Part shown: positions 29,510 to 38,373 of the stretch, one piece after another
Layout: every line of letters begins with the position of its first letter
How positions within the stretch are numbered: the stretch's first letter is position 1
NCBI RefSeq assembly: GCF_001422405.1
Contig: NZ_LMMV01000022.1
Coordinates: 665 to 64,664 of the forward strand
DNA: 64,000 nucleotides
Origin: Pseudorhodoferax sp. Leaf267
Lineage (GTDB): Bacteria; Pseudomonadota; Gammaproteobacteria; Burkholderiales; Burkholderiaceae_C
Reading direction: 5' to 3'
Made by a program: the position numbers and the translations under genes
Notes under the pieces: model-generated
Told to the model about the DNA's origin: nothing
The model's input: the letters and a program-made list of their open reading frames with translations, nothing else
The model's database searches: none

Positions 29510-30448
29510 TCAGCCCGGCGCGGCCCGCAGCCCTGCGGCCAGCAGGCCCGCCATCCAGTCGGCGAACACGCGCACGCGGGGCGTGAGGTGGCGCCGGTGC
29601 GGCACCACCACGTGCACCGGCATCGGCGCCGGCCGCGCCTGCGGCATGAGCATCACCAGTTCGCCGCGCGCCACAAGGTCGCGCACGTCGTACCACGGCA
29701 GTTGCACCAGGCCCAGCCCGGCGCGGGCCGCGGCGATGTAGGTCTCCACGTCGTGCACCGCCACGCGGCAGCGCACGGGCTGCTGGCGCGGCGTGCCGCT
29801 GGCGTCCACGAAATCCCAGGGCGTGCGCATGCCGGCGGCACTGCCGCGCTGCGCGCCGTAACCCACGGCCCAGTGCGGCGGCGCGGCGAGCTCGGCCACG
29901 GTCTGCGGAACGCCGTGTGTGGCCAGATAGGCGGGGCTTGCGCAGTTGACGAGCTCGAACGCGCCCAGCGGCCGCGCCACCAGGCTGCTGGGCGCGAGCT
30001 GGCCCACGCGTACGGCGCAGTCGATGCCCGCCTCGACCAGGTCCACCATGCGGTCGCTGGCGCCCAGGTCGATCTCCAGGCCTGGATGGCTCGCCAGCAG
30101 GCTGGGCAGGGCGGGCAGCACGATCTGGCGGCTGATGCGGCCGGGCAAATCCACGCGCAGCCGGCCGCGCACGGGCAGCGCGCGGGCCAGGGCGGCCGGC
30201 TGCGGCGTGGCGATGGCCTCGTAGTCGGCCAGCAACGCGCGTGCGCGCTTGAGCAGGCTGTCGCCGTCGGGCGTCAGGCTCACATGGCGGGTCGTGCGCG
30301 CCAGCAGGCGCTGGCCCAGCGTGGCCTCCAGTTGCGCGACGGCCGCCGACACCGTCGCGCGTGGCAAGCCCAGGTCGACCGCCGCACGGCTGAAGCCGGA
30401 CAGCTCGGCCACACGCACGAAGACACGCAGTTGATCGAGACGGTCCAT
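29510..30448 (-). CDS. LysR-family regulator
   Basis: A 312-residue regulator with the N-terminal winged helix (DQLRVFVRVAELSGFSRAAV, LPRATVSAAVAQLEATLG, ARTTRHVSLT) and a periplasmic-binding-like effector domain. It belongs to the CrgA/AaeR-like group by general look. Divergent from the SDR gene at 30567 with 118 bp between, which it probably regulates. Effector unknown. Confidence 0.9.
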   Translation of the reverse strand: MDRLDQLRVFVRVAELSGFSRAAVDLGLPRATVSAAVAQLEATLGQRLLARTTRHVSLTPDGDSLLKRARALLADYEAIATPQPAALARALPVRGRLRVDLPGRISRQIVLPALPSLLASHPGLEIDLGASDRMVDLVEAGIDCAVRVGQLAPSSLVARPLGAFELVNCASPAYLATHGVPQTVAELAAPPHWAVGYGAQRGSAAGMRTPWDFVDASGTPRQQPVRCRVAVHDVETYIAAARAGLGLVQLPWYDVRDLVARGELVMLMPQARPAPMPVHVVVPHRRHLTPRVRVFADWMAGLLAAGLRAAPG

Positions 30449-30566
30449 GCGGCGCTTTCTGATTGGTCGCGAAGTGTGGACAGTCTATCCAGCCGGCGAC
30501 ACCCAATCTGGCTTCGTATGCAACCTACCATGCGCGCCCCAAGTATTGATCTCAGGACCACTCCCC

Positions 30567-31340
30567 ATGACATCCCGCACTCTCCAAGGCAAGGTCGCCG
30601 TCGTCTCCGGCGGCGGCAAGAACCTGGGCGCGCTGATCGCGCACCAGTTCGTCGACGCCGGTGCCCGCGCCATCGCCGTGCACTACAACAGCGTCTCGTC
30701 CAAGGCCGATGCCGAACAGACCGTCGCGGCCCTGGTCGCCAAGGGCGCGCAGGCATTTGCGTTCCAGGGGGACCTGTCGGTGGTCGACAACAACGTGCGC
30801 CTGTTCGACGAGACCAGCAAGCGCTATGGCCAGGTCGACATCGCCGTGAACACGGCCGGCGTGGTCATCAAGAAGCCCATCCTGGACGTGACGGAAGACG
30901 ACTACGAGAAGAGCTTCGCCGCCAACTCCAAGGCCGCGTTCTTCTTCATCCAGCAGGCCGGCCGCACGCTGGCCGACGAGGGCAGCATCGTGACCATCGT
31001 CAGCTCGCTGCTGGCGGCCTACACCGACAGCTACGCCGTCTACCCCGGCAGCAAGGCGCCCGTGGAGCACTACACGCGCGCGGCTTCCAAGGAGTTCGGC
31101 GCACGTGGCATCAACGTGAACGCGATCGGCCCCGGCCCCATGGACACGCCGTTCTTCTACGGCCAGGAAAGCAAGGAATCGGCGGCCTACCACGCGTCGG
31201 CCGCAGCGCTGTCCAAATACTCGAAGAAGGGCCTGACCGACATCGAGGACATCGCGCCCATCGTGAAGTTCCTCTGCACCGAGGGCTGGTGGATCACGGG
31301 CCAGACCATCTTCGCCAACGGCGGCTACACCACGCGCTGA
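30567..31340 (+). CDS. short-chain dehydrogenase/reductase
   Basis: A 257-residue classical SDR. The cofactor motif is modified to VSGGGKNLGALIA, NTAG appears at the usual place and the catalytic Ser-Tyr-Lys set is in VSSLLAAY and YAVYPGSKAPVEHY. The C-terminus ends with ITGQTIFANGGYTTR. The start MTSRTLQGK was chosen because the family begins there; the frame is open 40 codons further upstream, through the divergent promoter. Substrate unknown. Confidence 0.88.
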   Translation: MTSRTLQGKVAVVSGGGKNLGALIAHQFVDAGARAIAVHYNSVSSKADAEQTVAALVAKGAQAFAFQGDLSVVDNNVRLFDETSKRYGQVDIAVNTAGVVIKKPILDVTEDDYEKSFAANSKAAFFFIQQAGRTLADEGSIVTIVSSLLAAYTDSYAVYPGSKAPVEHYTRAASKEFGARGINVNAIGPGPMDTPFFYGQESKESAAYHASAAALSKYSKKGLTDIEDIAPIVKFLCTEGWWITGQTIFANGGYTTR

Positions 31341-31361
31341 GCCGCCGGGGCGGGCGCGCGG

Positions 31362-32159
31362 CTACTCGCCGCGCATCACCAGCGCGAACAGCTCGTTGCG
31401 AAAGTGGATGCCCAGTCGCGTGAACGCGCGGTTGCGGTAGGTCTTCACGGTCGGCAGCGAGAGCTGCAGGTCGGCCGCGATGCCGTCCTGCGTCATGCCG
31501 CGCAACAGCCGCGTGCACACATCGAGCTCGCGCGCCGTGAGGTCGGCGCAGCGCTGCAGCAGCGTTGCGCGCAGCGCCGCCGGCGAGCGTTCCACGGCTG
31601 CGCTCCCGCCGCGCAGCGCCACATGCTTTTGCGCCAGCGCCAGCAGGGCCGGGGCCAGTTGCTCGAACCAGGCGATCTGCGCGTCCGTCAGCGCGCGCTG
31701 GTGCGCGTGGCGGTAGAAGTTCACCGCGAACAGGCTGTCGTCGTCGGCATGGCGCACGACCGACACGCGCTCGGCCATGCCGTGGGCGTCGTACACGCGC
31801 ACGCGGTGTTCGCTGGGCACCTCCTGCGCGGTCACGTGGCACAGCTGCGTGCTGCTGCGCGCCGTGCCGGTGTCAAAGCGCAGCGTGCAGTCTTCCCGGT
31901 AGGGGCCGGCCAGGTAGGCACCCCAGCACGCGCGCGTGGTGTCCGGGATGCCGCTGCTGGCCGACATGAACAGCGTGGGTGCGCAGCGCGGGCCGACCTG
32001 GTAGACCGACCACGAGGCCGCCGGCAGCACCGGCTGCAGCTGCTCCAGCAGCTGCGACTCGAAGCCGTCCTCGCCCAGGCTGGCGATCATCCGGCCCATA
32101 ACCTCGGCCGGCACGGCGGCGGCCTCGTGCCGCCATGCGGTGGGTGCCCATTTCCTCAT
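31362..32159 (-). CDS. LuxR-family transcriptional regulator
   Basis: A 265-residue protein with a C-terminal LuxR/GerE helix-turn-helix (ADLTARELDVCTRLLRGM, then LSLPTVKTYRNRAFTRLGI). The N-terminal ~190 residues form an unrecognised sensory domain; it is not an obvious acyl-homoserine-lactone or receiver domain. GGGAGACAAGC precedes the chosen ATG (MRKWAPTAWRH). It is divergent from DUF3237-Bug-tannase (gap 99 bp) and is their likely regulator. Confidence 0.85.
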   Translation of the reverse strand: MRKWAPTAWRHEAAAVPAEVMGRMIASLGEDGFESQLLEQLQPVLPAASWSVYQVGPRCAPTLFMSASSGIPDTTRACWGAYLAGPYREDCTLRFDTGTARSSTQLCHVTAQEVPSEHRVRVYDAHGMAERVSVVRHADDDSLFAVNFYRHAHQRALTDAQIAWFEQLAPALLALAQKHVALRGGSAAVERSPAALRATLLQRCADLTARELDVCTRLLRGMTQDGIAADLQLSLPTVKTYRNRAFTRLGIHFRNELFALVMRGE

Positions 32160-32258
32160 GCTTGTCTCCCAGGGTTGCCCCGTCATCCTCTGGGATGACA
32201 GCGGCGCCGTCGGCGCGGATTTACGCTGCAGCGGCTTTTGACTCCGGAACCGATTGTC

Positions 32259-32732
32259 ATGGACGACACCGCGATTGCCGCTCCCCATTTACGCTTCTTT
32301 GCCGACCTGTCGGTGCAGGTCGGCCAGCCCCAGCAGGTCGGCGCCACGCTGCGTGGCACGCGCCGCGTGATCCCCATCGTGGGCGGCCAGGTGCGCGGCG
32401 ACGGCTGGTCGGCCCGCGTGCTGCCCGGCGGCGCCGACTTCCAGCTCATCGTGCACGCCGGCTACGCCGAGCTGGACGCGCGCTACGTGCTGGAGGCCGA
32501 CGGCGGCGACCTGGTCTACGTGCAGAACCAGGCCGTGCGCCGCGGCGCGCCCGAGCTCATGGAGCGCATCGCGCGCGGCGAGCCGGTGGACCCGGCACAG
32601 ATCTATTTCCGCTGCCAGCCGCGCTTCGAGACCGCATCGACGGCGCTCGCCTGGATCAACGAGCACCTGTTCGTGGGCAGCGGCGCGCGGCACCCGGACA
32701 AGGTCGTCATGCGCTTTTTTGCCCTGCTGTGA
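32259..32732 (+). CDS. DUF3237 family protein
   Basis: A 157-residue cytoplasmic protein of the DUF3237 beta-barrel-like family (VGATLRGTRRVIPIVGGQVR, then LVYVQNQAVRRGAPELMERI). No catalytic residue can be assigned. First gene of a set with a Bug binding protein (26 bp downstream) and a tannase-family lipoprotein, so a role in uptake or use of an ester or organic acid is a guess from position. There is an alternative ATG at 32238. Confidence 0.8.
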   Translation: MDDTAIAAPHLRFFADLSVQVGQPQQVGATLRGTRRVIPIVGGQVRGDGWSARVLPGGADFQLIVHAGYAELDARYVLEADGGDLVYVQNQAVRRGAPELMERIARGEPVDPAQIYFRCQPRFETASTALAWINEHLFVGSGARHPDKVVMRFFALL

Positions 32733-32758
32733 ACCCCACCATCCCACGGAGACATCCC

Positions 32759-33742
32759 ATGCCCATCACCCGCCGCCACGCCGCGCTGCTCGCCGCGCTG
32801 ACCGCCCTGGCACCCCTGGCCGCGCAGGCCCAGACGCCCGGCTACCCCAACAAGCCGGTGCGCATCATCGTCGGCTTCCCGGCCGGCACCGGCCCCGACA
32901 TCGTGGCGCGGCTGCTGGCGCAAAAGCTCTCCGAAGGCTGGGGCAACCTGGGCGTGATCGTGGACAACAAGCCCGGCGCGGCCGGGCTGATCGCGGCCAG
33001 CGAGGCTGCCCGCGCCGCGCCCGACGGCTACACGCTGATGCTGGGAGAGACCGGCCAGCTGGCCATCGCACCCAGCAGCTACAACAAGCTGCCCTACGAC
33101 CCGGCCAAGGACTTCGTGCCGGTCTCGCAGGTCGTCACGGCCGACTTCATCCTGCTGGTCAACCCGCAAAAGGTGCCGGCGAAGAACGTCAAGGAGTTCG
33201 TGGACTGGACGCGCCAGCAGAAGGGCTTGTTCATGGCCACCTTCGGGGCCGGCACGCCGGGCCATTTCGGCGCCTACATGTTCGGCGACGCCATCGGCAT
33301 CAAGCCCGAGCCGGTCCATTTCAAGAACACGGGCGACGCCATGAGCGGCATCTTCAGCGGCGACGTGTCCGGCGTGTTTGCCAGCGCCGGCCTGGCCGCG
33401 CCGAACGTGAAGTCGGGCAAGCTCGCCGCGCTCGCCAGCACCGGCGCGCAGCGCTCGGCGGCCCTGCCCGATGTGCCCACCTTCAAGGAGCAGGGCTACG
33501 CGAACCTGGAATTCAACTCGTGGTTCGGCATCGTTGCGCCGGGCAAGACGCCGCCCGAGATCGTGGCGAAGCTCAATGCCGACATCGTGCGCGCCATGCG
33601 CTCGCCCGACGGCCAGAAAAAGATGGAAGACGCGGGCTTCCGCGTGACCGGCACCAGCGCCCAGGAGTTCAGCAACATCATCGCGGCCGACACCAGGACC
33701 TGGGGCAAGGCCGTGGCCGCCACCGGCTTCAAGGCCGACTGA
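32759..33742 (+). CDS. Bug/TctC-family periplasmic binding protein
   Basis: A 327-residue exported protein: Sec signal ending AAQAQ, then YPNKPVRIIVGFPAGTGPDIVA, VDNKPGAAGLIA and DGYTLMLGETG, the Bug (TctC) signature loops that bind a carboxylate. Such proteins are vastly expanded in Bordetella and Comamonadaceae, usually without a dedicated transporter. Here it precedes a tannase-family esterase by 22 bp, suggesting that its ligand is a substrate or product of that enzyme. CGGAGACATCCC stands before the ATG. Confidence 0.93.
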   Translation: MPITRRHAALLAALTALAPLAAQAQTPGYPNKPVRIIVGFPAGTGPDIVARLLAQKLSEGWGNLGVIVDNKPGAAGLIAASEAARAAPDGYTLMLGETGQLAIAPSSYNKLPYDPAKDFVPVSQVVTADFILLVNPQKVPAKNVKEFVDWTRQQKGLFMATFGAGTPGHFGAYMFGDAIGIKPEPVHFKNTGDAMSGIFSGDVSGVFASAGLAAPNVKSGKLAALASTGAQRSAALPDVPTFKEQGYANLEFNSWFGIVAPGKTPPEIVAKLNADIVRAMRSPDGQKKMEDAGFRVTGTSAQEFSNIIAADTRTWGKAVAATGFKAD

Positions 33743-33764
33743 CAACGACTGGAGGAGACACACC

Positions 33765-35414
33765 ATGCACATCAAGACCACCACCCCGGCCACGGCCCTG
33801 CTGCTGGCGCTGCTCGCCGGTTGCGGCGGCGACGGCGAGCTCGGCCCGCTGGACGCCAAGGCCGCAGAGGCGCGCTGCACGGCCATGCCCACCACGGCCG
33901 GCCTGCCCGCCACCACGCTCACCACGGCCTACGTGCCGGCCGGCACCAAGCGCCCCGGCACGCTCACAACGGGCGATTACCTGGGCGGGCACTGCGTGGT
34001 GACGGGCAGCATCGGTGCACGCACGGGCGTGGACGGCAAGCCCTACGCCACGGGCTTTCAGCTCAGCCTGCCCGACAACTGGAACGGCCGCTTCCTGTAC
34101 CTGGGCGGTGGCGGCAACGACGGCACGCTGCGCGACACTTCGCTCTCCTCCAGCATCTCGGTCGGCACGCCCTCGCCGCTGGGCCAGGGCTACGCCGTGG
34201 TGTCCACCGATGCCGGCCACAGCGGCACCAGCGCCAGCTTCGGGCTGGATCCGCAGGCCCGCATCGACCACGCCTACGCGGCGCACGACAAGACCGCCAC
34301 CAGCGCCAAGGAGTTGATCCGCCAGCGCTACGGCCAGCCGCCGGCGTACTCCTACTTCTCGGGCTGCTCGGGCGGCGGGCGCCAGGGCATGATGTTTTCG
34401 CAGCGCTTCCCGAGCTACTTCGACGGCATCACGGCCGGTGCGCCGGCCATGCGGGTGTCCAGCGGCGCCACGGTGGCGGCGATGTGGAACAACAAGAAGT
34501 TCACCGACATCGCGCCACAGGACGGCAGCGGCAACCGCATCCTGTCGCAGGCCTTCAGCAACAGCGACCTGACCCTGGTCGCCACGGGCATCGCCAATGC
34601 CTGCGACGCGGCCGACGGCGCCGTCGACGGCCTGGTGGCCAACACCAAGGCCTGCCGCTTCGACCCCGCCGTGCTGCAGTGCACCGGCGCCAAGACCGAC
34701 AGCTGCATCAGCGCCGCACAGGTCGGCGCGTTGAAGGACGTGTTCGGCGGCCCCAAGAACTCCGCCGGCCAGGCGCTGTATGCCGGCCAGCCCTGGGACC
34801 CGGGCATCCGCGACGCGGGCTGGCGCGCCTGGACGCTGGGCACCTCGACCACGGCCGAGCCCAACTCGCGCTACAACGTGCTGATGCTGGACGCGCTGCG
34901 CAACGAGTTCTTCACGCCGCCCGAGCCCACGTTCAATGCGCTGGCCTTCAACTTCGACACCGACCCGGCGCGCATGGAAGCCTTCTCGGCCGTCTACGAC
35001 ACCTACCGCGACACGCAGCTTGCGGCCTTCAAGGCGCGCGGCGGCAAGCTGCTCTTCATCCACGGCATGGCCGACCCGATCTTCTCGGCCAACGACACGG
35101 TGGACTACTACGAGAAGCTGGCCGCCAACAACGGCGGCATCGCGGCCACGCAGGGCTTCGCGCGCAACTTCCTCGTGCCAGGCATGGCGCATTGCTCGGG
35201 CGGCCCGGCCACCGACACCTACGACTCGCTGCAGGCCATGGTCGACTGGGTGGAGAAGGGCGTCGCGCCCGACACCATCGCGGCCCGCGCCAGCGCCACC
35301 AACGCCTACTACCCGAACCGCACGCGGCTGCTGTGCGCGTATCCGAAGTTCGCGAAGTACAAGGGCACGGGGAGCATGGAGGACGCGGCGAGCTTCAGCT
35401 GCAGCGAGAACTGA
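33765..35414 (+). CDS. tannase/feruloyl esterase family lipoprotein
   Basis: A 549-residue exported serine esterase with a lipobox (LLALLAGC, C20). The triad is visible as S202 in GCSGGGRQG, D437 in GMADPIF and H476 in GMAHCSGG. Cysteines C201 and C477 sit directly beside the nucleophile and the histidine, the CS-D-HC arrangement that forms a disulfide in this family (tannases, feruloyl esterases, MHETase). A calcium-loop sequence DAADGAVDGLVANTKAC is present too. It hydrolyses an aromatic acid ester at the cell surface; which one is unknown. Follows the Bug gene by 22 bp after GGAGGAGA. Confidence 0.92.
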   Translation: MHIKTTTPATALLLALLAGCGGDGELGPLDAKAAEARCTAMPTTAGLPATTLTTAYVPAGTKRPGTLTTGDYLGGHCVVTGSIGARTGVDGKPYATGFQLSLPDNWNGRFLYLGGGGNDGTLRDTSLSSSISVGTPSPLGQGYAVVSTDAGHSGTSASFGLDPQARIDHAYAAHDKTATSAKELIRQRYGQPPAYSYFSGCSGGGRQGMMFSQRFPSYFDGITAGAPAMRVSSGATVAAMWNNKKFTDIAPQDGSGNRILSQAFSNSDLTLVATGIANACDAADGAVDGLVANTKACRFDPAVLQCTGAKTDSCISAAQVGALKDVFGGPKNSAGQALYAGQPWDPGIRDAGWRAWTLGTSTTAEPNSRYNVLMLDALRNEFFTPPEPTFNALAFNFDTDPARMEAFSAVYDTYRDTQLAAFKARGGKLLFIHGMADPIFSANDTVDYYEKLAANNGGIAATQGFARNFLVPGMAHCSGGPATDTYDSLQAMVDWVEKGVAPDTIAARASATNAYYPNRTRLLCAYPKFAKYKGTGSMEDAASFSCSEN

Positions 35415-35481
35415 AGTGACAAGGCTGCGCTGGGCAGGCGTGCTACAAGCGCGTGCCTGACCCCCCCCGGAGCCTTCAGCG

Positions 35482-36456
35482 ATGCAAGCCCTGCGCGTCC
35501 ACGCCTTCGACCAGCCGCCCCGGCTCGACACACTGCCCGACCCCGTGCCCGCCGCGGGCGAGGTGCGCGTGCGCATCCAGGCCTGCGGCATCTCCTTCTT
35601 CGACCTGTTGATCGCGCGCGGGGGCTACCAGTGGCGGCCTGAGCTGCCATTCACCGTGGGCAGCGAGTTCGCGGGCGTGGTCGACGCGGTGGGCGAGGGC
35701 GCGGTGGGCTTCGCGGTCGGCGACCGCGTCTGCGGCTCCAGCTCGATCGGCGCGTGGACCAGCCTGCTGTGCCTGCCGCCCGACGCCTTGCAGGCCGTGG
35801 AGCCGCAGGCCTCGGTCGACGAATCGGCCGTGCTGCACACGCCCTACGGCACGGCCCTGTACGCGCTGCGCGAACGCGGCGCGCTGCAGCCGGGCGAGAC
35901 GGTGCTGGTGCTGGGCGCCACCGGCAGCATCGGCGACGCCGGCGTCCAGCTGGCCAAGGTGCTCGGCGCGCGCGTGATCGCCGGCGTGTCGGGCCCGGCC
36001 AAGCAGCAGGCCGCGCGCGACGCCGGTGCCGACGCGGTGGTCGACCTGCAGGCCGACGACTGGAAGGACCAGGTCAAGGCCCTGGCTGGCCCGCGCGGCG
36101 TGGACGTGGTGCTGGACCCCATCGGCGGCGCCTTCATGGACACCGCCTTCCGCACGCTGGGCTGGGGCGGCCGCCACCTGGTCGCGGGCTTTGCGAGCGG
36201 CGCCATCGGCAGCCTGCGCGGCAACCTCACCATCGTGAAGGGCGCCTCGCTGATCGGCGTGGACCTGCGCCAGTTCCGTGAGCGCCAGCCCCAGGCGCTG
36301 CAGCGCGTGCTGGGCGATGTGGCCGCGCTGCATGCGGCAGGGCGCATCCGGCCGCGCATCGCGGCCCGCTTTCCATTCAGCCGGGCCGGCGAGGCGTTTG
36401 CCCTGGCGCAGCAGCGCGAGACCGTGGGCCGCGTGGTGCTGCAGCCGGGCGGCTGA
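35482..36456 (+). CDS. zinc-free NADPH:quinone oxidoreductase family protein
   Basis: A 324-residue medium-chain reductase (MDR). The N-terminal substrate domain (VGSEFAGVVDAVGEGAVGF) lacks the zinc cysteines. The Rossmann part has VLGATGSIGDAGVQLAKVLGARV and DVVLDPIGG. It probably reduces a quinone or enone with NADPH. It follows the tannase gene by 67 bp and may be in the same transcript. Confidence 0.9.
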   Translation: MQALRVHAFDQPPRLDTLPDPVPAAGEVRVRIQACGISFFDLLIARGGYQWRPELPFTVGSEFAGVVDAVGEGAVGFAVGDRVCGSSSIGAWTSLLCLPPDALQAVEPQASVDESAVLHTPYGTALYALRERGALQPGETVLVLGATGSIGDAGVQLAKVLGARVIAGVSGPAKQQAARDAGADAVVDLQADDWKDQVKALAGPRGVDVVLDPIGGAFMDTAFRTLGWGGRHLVAGFASGAIGSLRGNLTIVKGASLIGVDLRQFRERQPQALQRVLGDVAALHAAGRIRPRIAARFPFSRAGEAFALAQQRETVGRVVLQPGG

Positions 36457-36521
36457 GGTGCCCCAGGGCAAGGCTGGAGAATTCCGCCCGCGCCCGCATG
36501 TACGAAGCGCAAGGAGTTCCC

Positions 36522-37349
36522 ATGACCACGCCAGCAACCACCCGCCTGCCCACCTACTTCATCTCCCACGGCGGCGGCCCCTGGCCATGGGTGCCCGAGA
36601 TGCGCAGCCGCTATGCGCAACTCGAAGCCGCCCTGGCCGACATGCCGCGCCAGATCGGCCGCAAGCCCGCCGCCGTGCTGATGGTCTCGGCCCATTGGGA
36701 GGAGGCCGCATTCACCGTGCAGGCCCACCCGCAGCCGCCCATGCTGTACGACTACGGTGGCTTTCCGCCGCACACCTACCAGGTGCGCTACGACGCGCCA
36801 GGCGCACCCGCGCTGGCGCAGCGCGTGCAGGGCCTGCTGCAGGCGGCGGGCCTGCCCGCGGGCATCGATGCGCAGCGCGGCTTCGACCACGGCATGTTCT
36901 CGCCCATGGTGGCCATCTACCCGCAGGCCGATGTGCCGACGGTGCAGTTGTCGCTGCTGCGCGGGCTCGACCCGTCTGCCCACCTGGCACTGGGCCGCGC
37001 GCTCGCGCCGCTGCGCGGCGAGGACGTGCTGATCGTGGGCAGCGGCCTGAGCTACCACAACCTGCGCGCGTTCGGCCCGCAGGCCGCGGCGCCGTCAAAG
37101 GCCTTCGACGACTGGCTGGACCGCACCGTGGTCGGCAGCGCGCCGGCCGAGCGCACGCAGGGCCTGATTGACTGGGAACGCGCGCCCGCCGCGCGCCTGG
37201 CCCATCCCCGCGAGGAACACCTGCTCCCGCTGATGGTGGCCGTGGGCGCGGCCGAGGGCGAGGCGGCCGTGCGCGTCTACCACGAGCAGGCCTTCATGGG
37301 CGGGCTGGCGGTGTCGAGCTACCGGCTGGGCGACGCGGCGAACGCCTGA
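36522..37349 (+). CDS. DODA-type extradiol aromatic ring-opening dioxygenase (YgiD/LigB family)
   Basis: A 275-residue cytoplasmic metalloenzyme. Metal-binding histidines are visible in FISHGGGPW, VSAHWEE, RGFDHGMFSPM and in SGLSYHN. Members open catechol-type rings; the exact substrate is not predictable. The start after AAGGAGTTCCC was chosen over an upstream ATG at 36498. Its last 56 bp overlap the 3' end of the opposing LysR gene. Confidence 0.85.
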   Translation: MTTPATTRLPTYFISHGGGPWPWVPEMRSRYAQLEAALADMPRQIGRKPAAVLMVSAHWEEAAFTVQAHPQPPMLYDYGGFPPHTYQVRYDAPGAPALAQRVQGLLQAAGLPAGIDAQRGFDHGMFSPMVAIYPQADVPTVQLSLLRGLDPSAHLALGRALAPLRGEDVLIVGSGLSYHNLRAFGPQAAAPSKAFDDWLDRTVVGSAPAERTQGLIDWERAPAARLAHPREEHLLPLMVAVGAAEGEAAVRVYHEQAFMGGLAVSSYRLGDAANA

Positions 37350-38262
37350 CGGCCGGCAGCGCGGGCGGCCAGCAGGCCGGGTCGGCGAACCAGGCCGCCA
37401 GCGCGTCCAGCATGGCGCGCAGCACCGCCGGCATCTGCCGGCGCGACGCATAGATGCCGTGGATGCCCAGCGGCTGCGCCACGTGGCCGGGCAGCAGCGC
37501 CACGAGTTCGCCACGCGCCAGCGGGCCGGCCGCCGCGTACAGCGGCTGCATCGCGATGCCCGCGCCCGCGATGGCGGCGGCCAGCAGCACCTGCGTTTCG
37601 TTGGCGCTGAGGTTGCCGCCCACCGGCACGCTGGCCGGTTCCCCGGCCGCGTCGGTGAACTGCCACAGGCTGCGGCCGAAGTACGAATACGTCAGGCAGT
37701 TGTGCACGGCCAGGTCTTGCACGCGCTGCGGCGTGCCGTGCGCGGCCAGGTAGGCCGGCGCGGCGCACACGACGGAGGCGCAGTCGCCCAGCCGGCGCGC
37801 GATCAGGTTCGGGTCCAGCTCGTTCGTGATGCGGATCGCCAGGTCGATGCGGTCTTCCACCAGGTTCACGGGCCGGGCGTCGATGCGCAGGTCGATGGCC
37901 GCCTGCGGGTGCGCGCGCAGGAACGCGGCCACGGGCGCCACCAGCACCTCCTGCGCGAGCGACTGCGCGCAGGCCATGCGCAGCAGGCCGCGTACCGCGT
38001 CGGCCTCGTCCTCGGGTGGCACGGCCAGCTCGCCTGCGACGTCCAGCATGCGCCGGCAGCGCGCCAGCGTCTGCTCGCCGGCCGGCGTCAGGCTGAGCCG
38101 GCGCGTCGTGCGGTGCAGCAGCCGCGCGCCGGCCCAGCGCTCCATCTCGGCCAGGTAGCGCGTGACCATGGCGCGCGACATCTCCAGCGCATCGGCCGTG
38201 GCGGCCATGCTGCCGCGCTCGGCGATCTGCACGAAGACTTCGGCGGCGGTGATGCGGTCCAT
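37294..38262 (-). CDS. LysR-family regulator with extra C-terminal tail
   Basis: A 322-residue regulator: helix-turn-helix EVFVQIAERGSMAATADALE then LEMSRAMVTRYLAEME, followed by an effector domain. Family members normally stop soon after ALAAWFADPACW; here about 25 further residues (PALPAVRRSPRRPAGSS and on) are encoded antisense to the end of the dioxygenase gene, suggesting loss of the original stop. Divergent from the DsbA-like gene (111 bp gap), its likely target. Confidence 0.88.
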   Translation of the reverse strand: MDRITAAEVFVQIAERGSMAATADALEMSRAMVTRYLAEMERWAGARLLHRTTRRLSLTPAGEQTLARCRRMLDVAGELAVPPEDEADAVRGLLRMACAQSLAQEVLVAPVAAFLRAHPQAAIDLRIDARPVNLVEDRIDLAIRITNELDPNLIARRLGDCASVVCAAPAYLAAHGTPQRVQDLAVHNCLTYSYFGRSLWQFTDAAGEPASVPVGGNLSANETQVLLAAAIAGAGIAMQPLYAAAGPLARGELVALLPGHVAQPLGIHGIYASRRQMPAVLRAMLDALAAWFADPACWPPALPAVRRSPRRPAGSSTPPARP

Positions 38263-38373
38263 GTGGGCTTTCTGATTGCACCGATTGGCGCAATGAAGAA
38301 GCGCATGGTAGGGGGTATTTCCATCGGATGAAGCAACCTACGATGCGGCCTCGTCGTCCTTCAGAGGCTTGCC

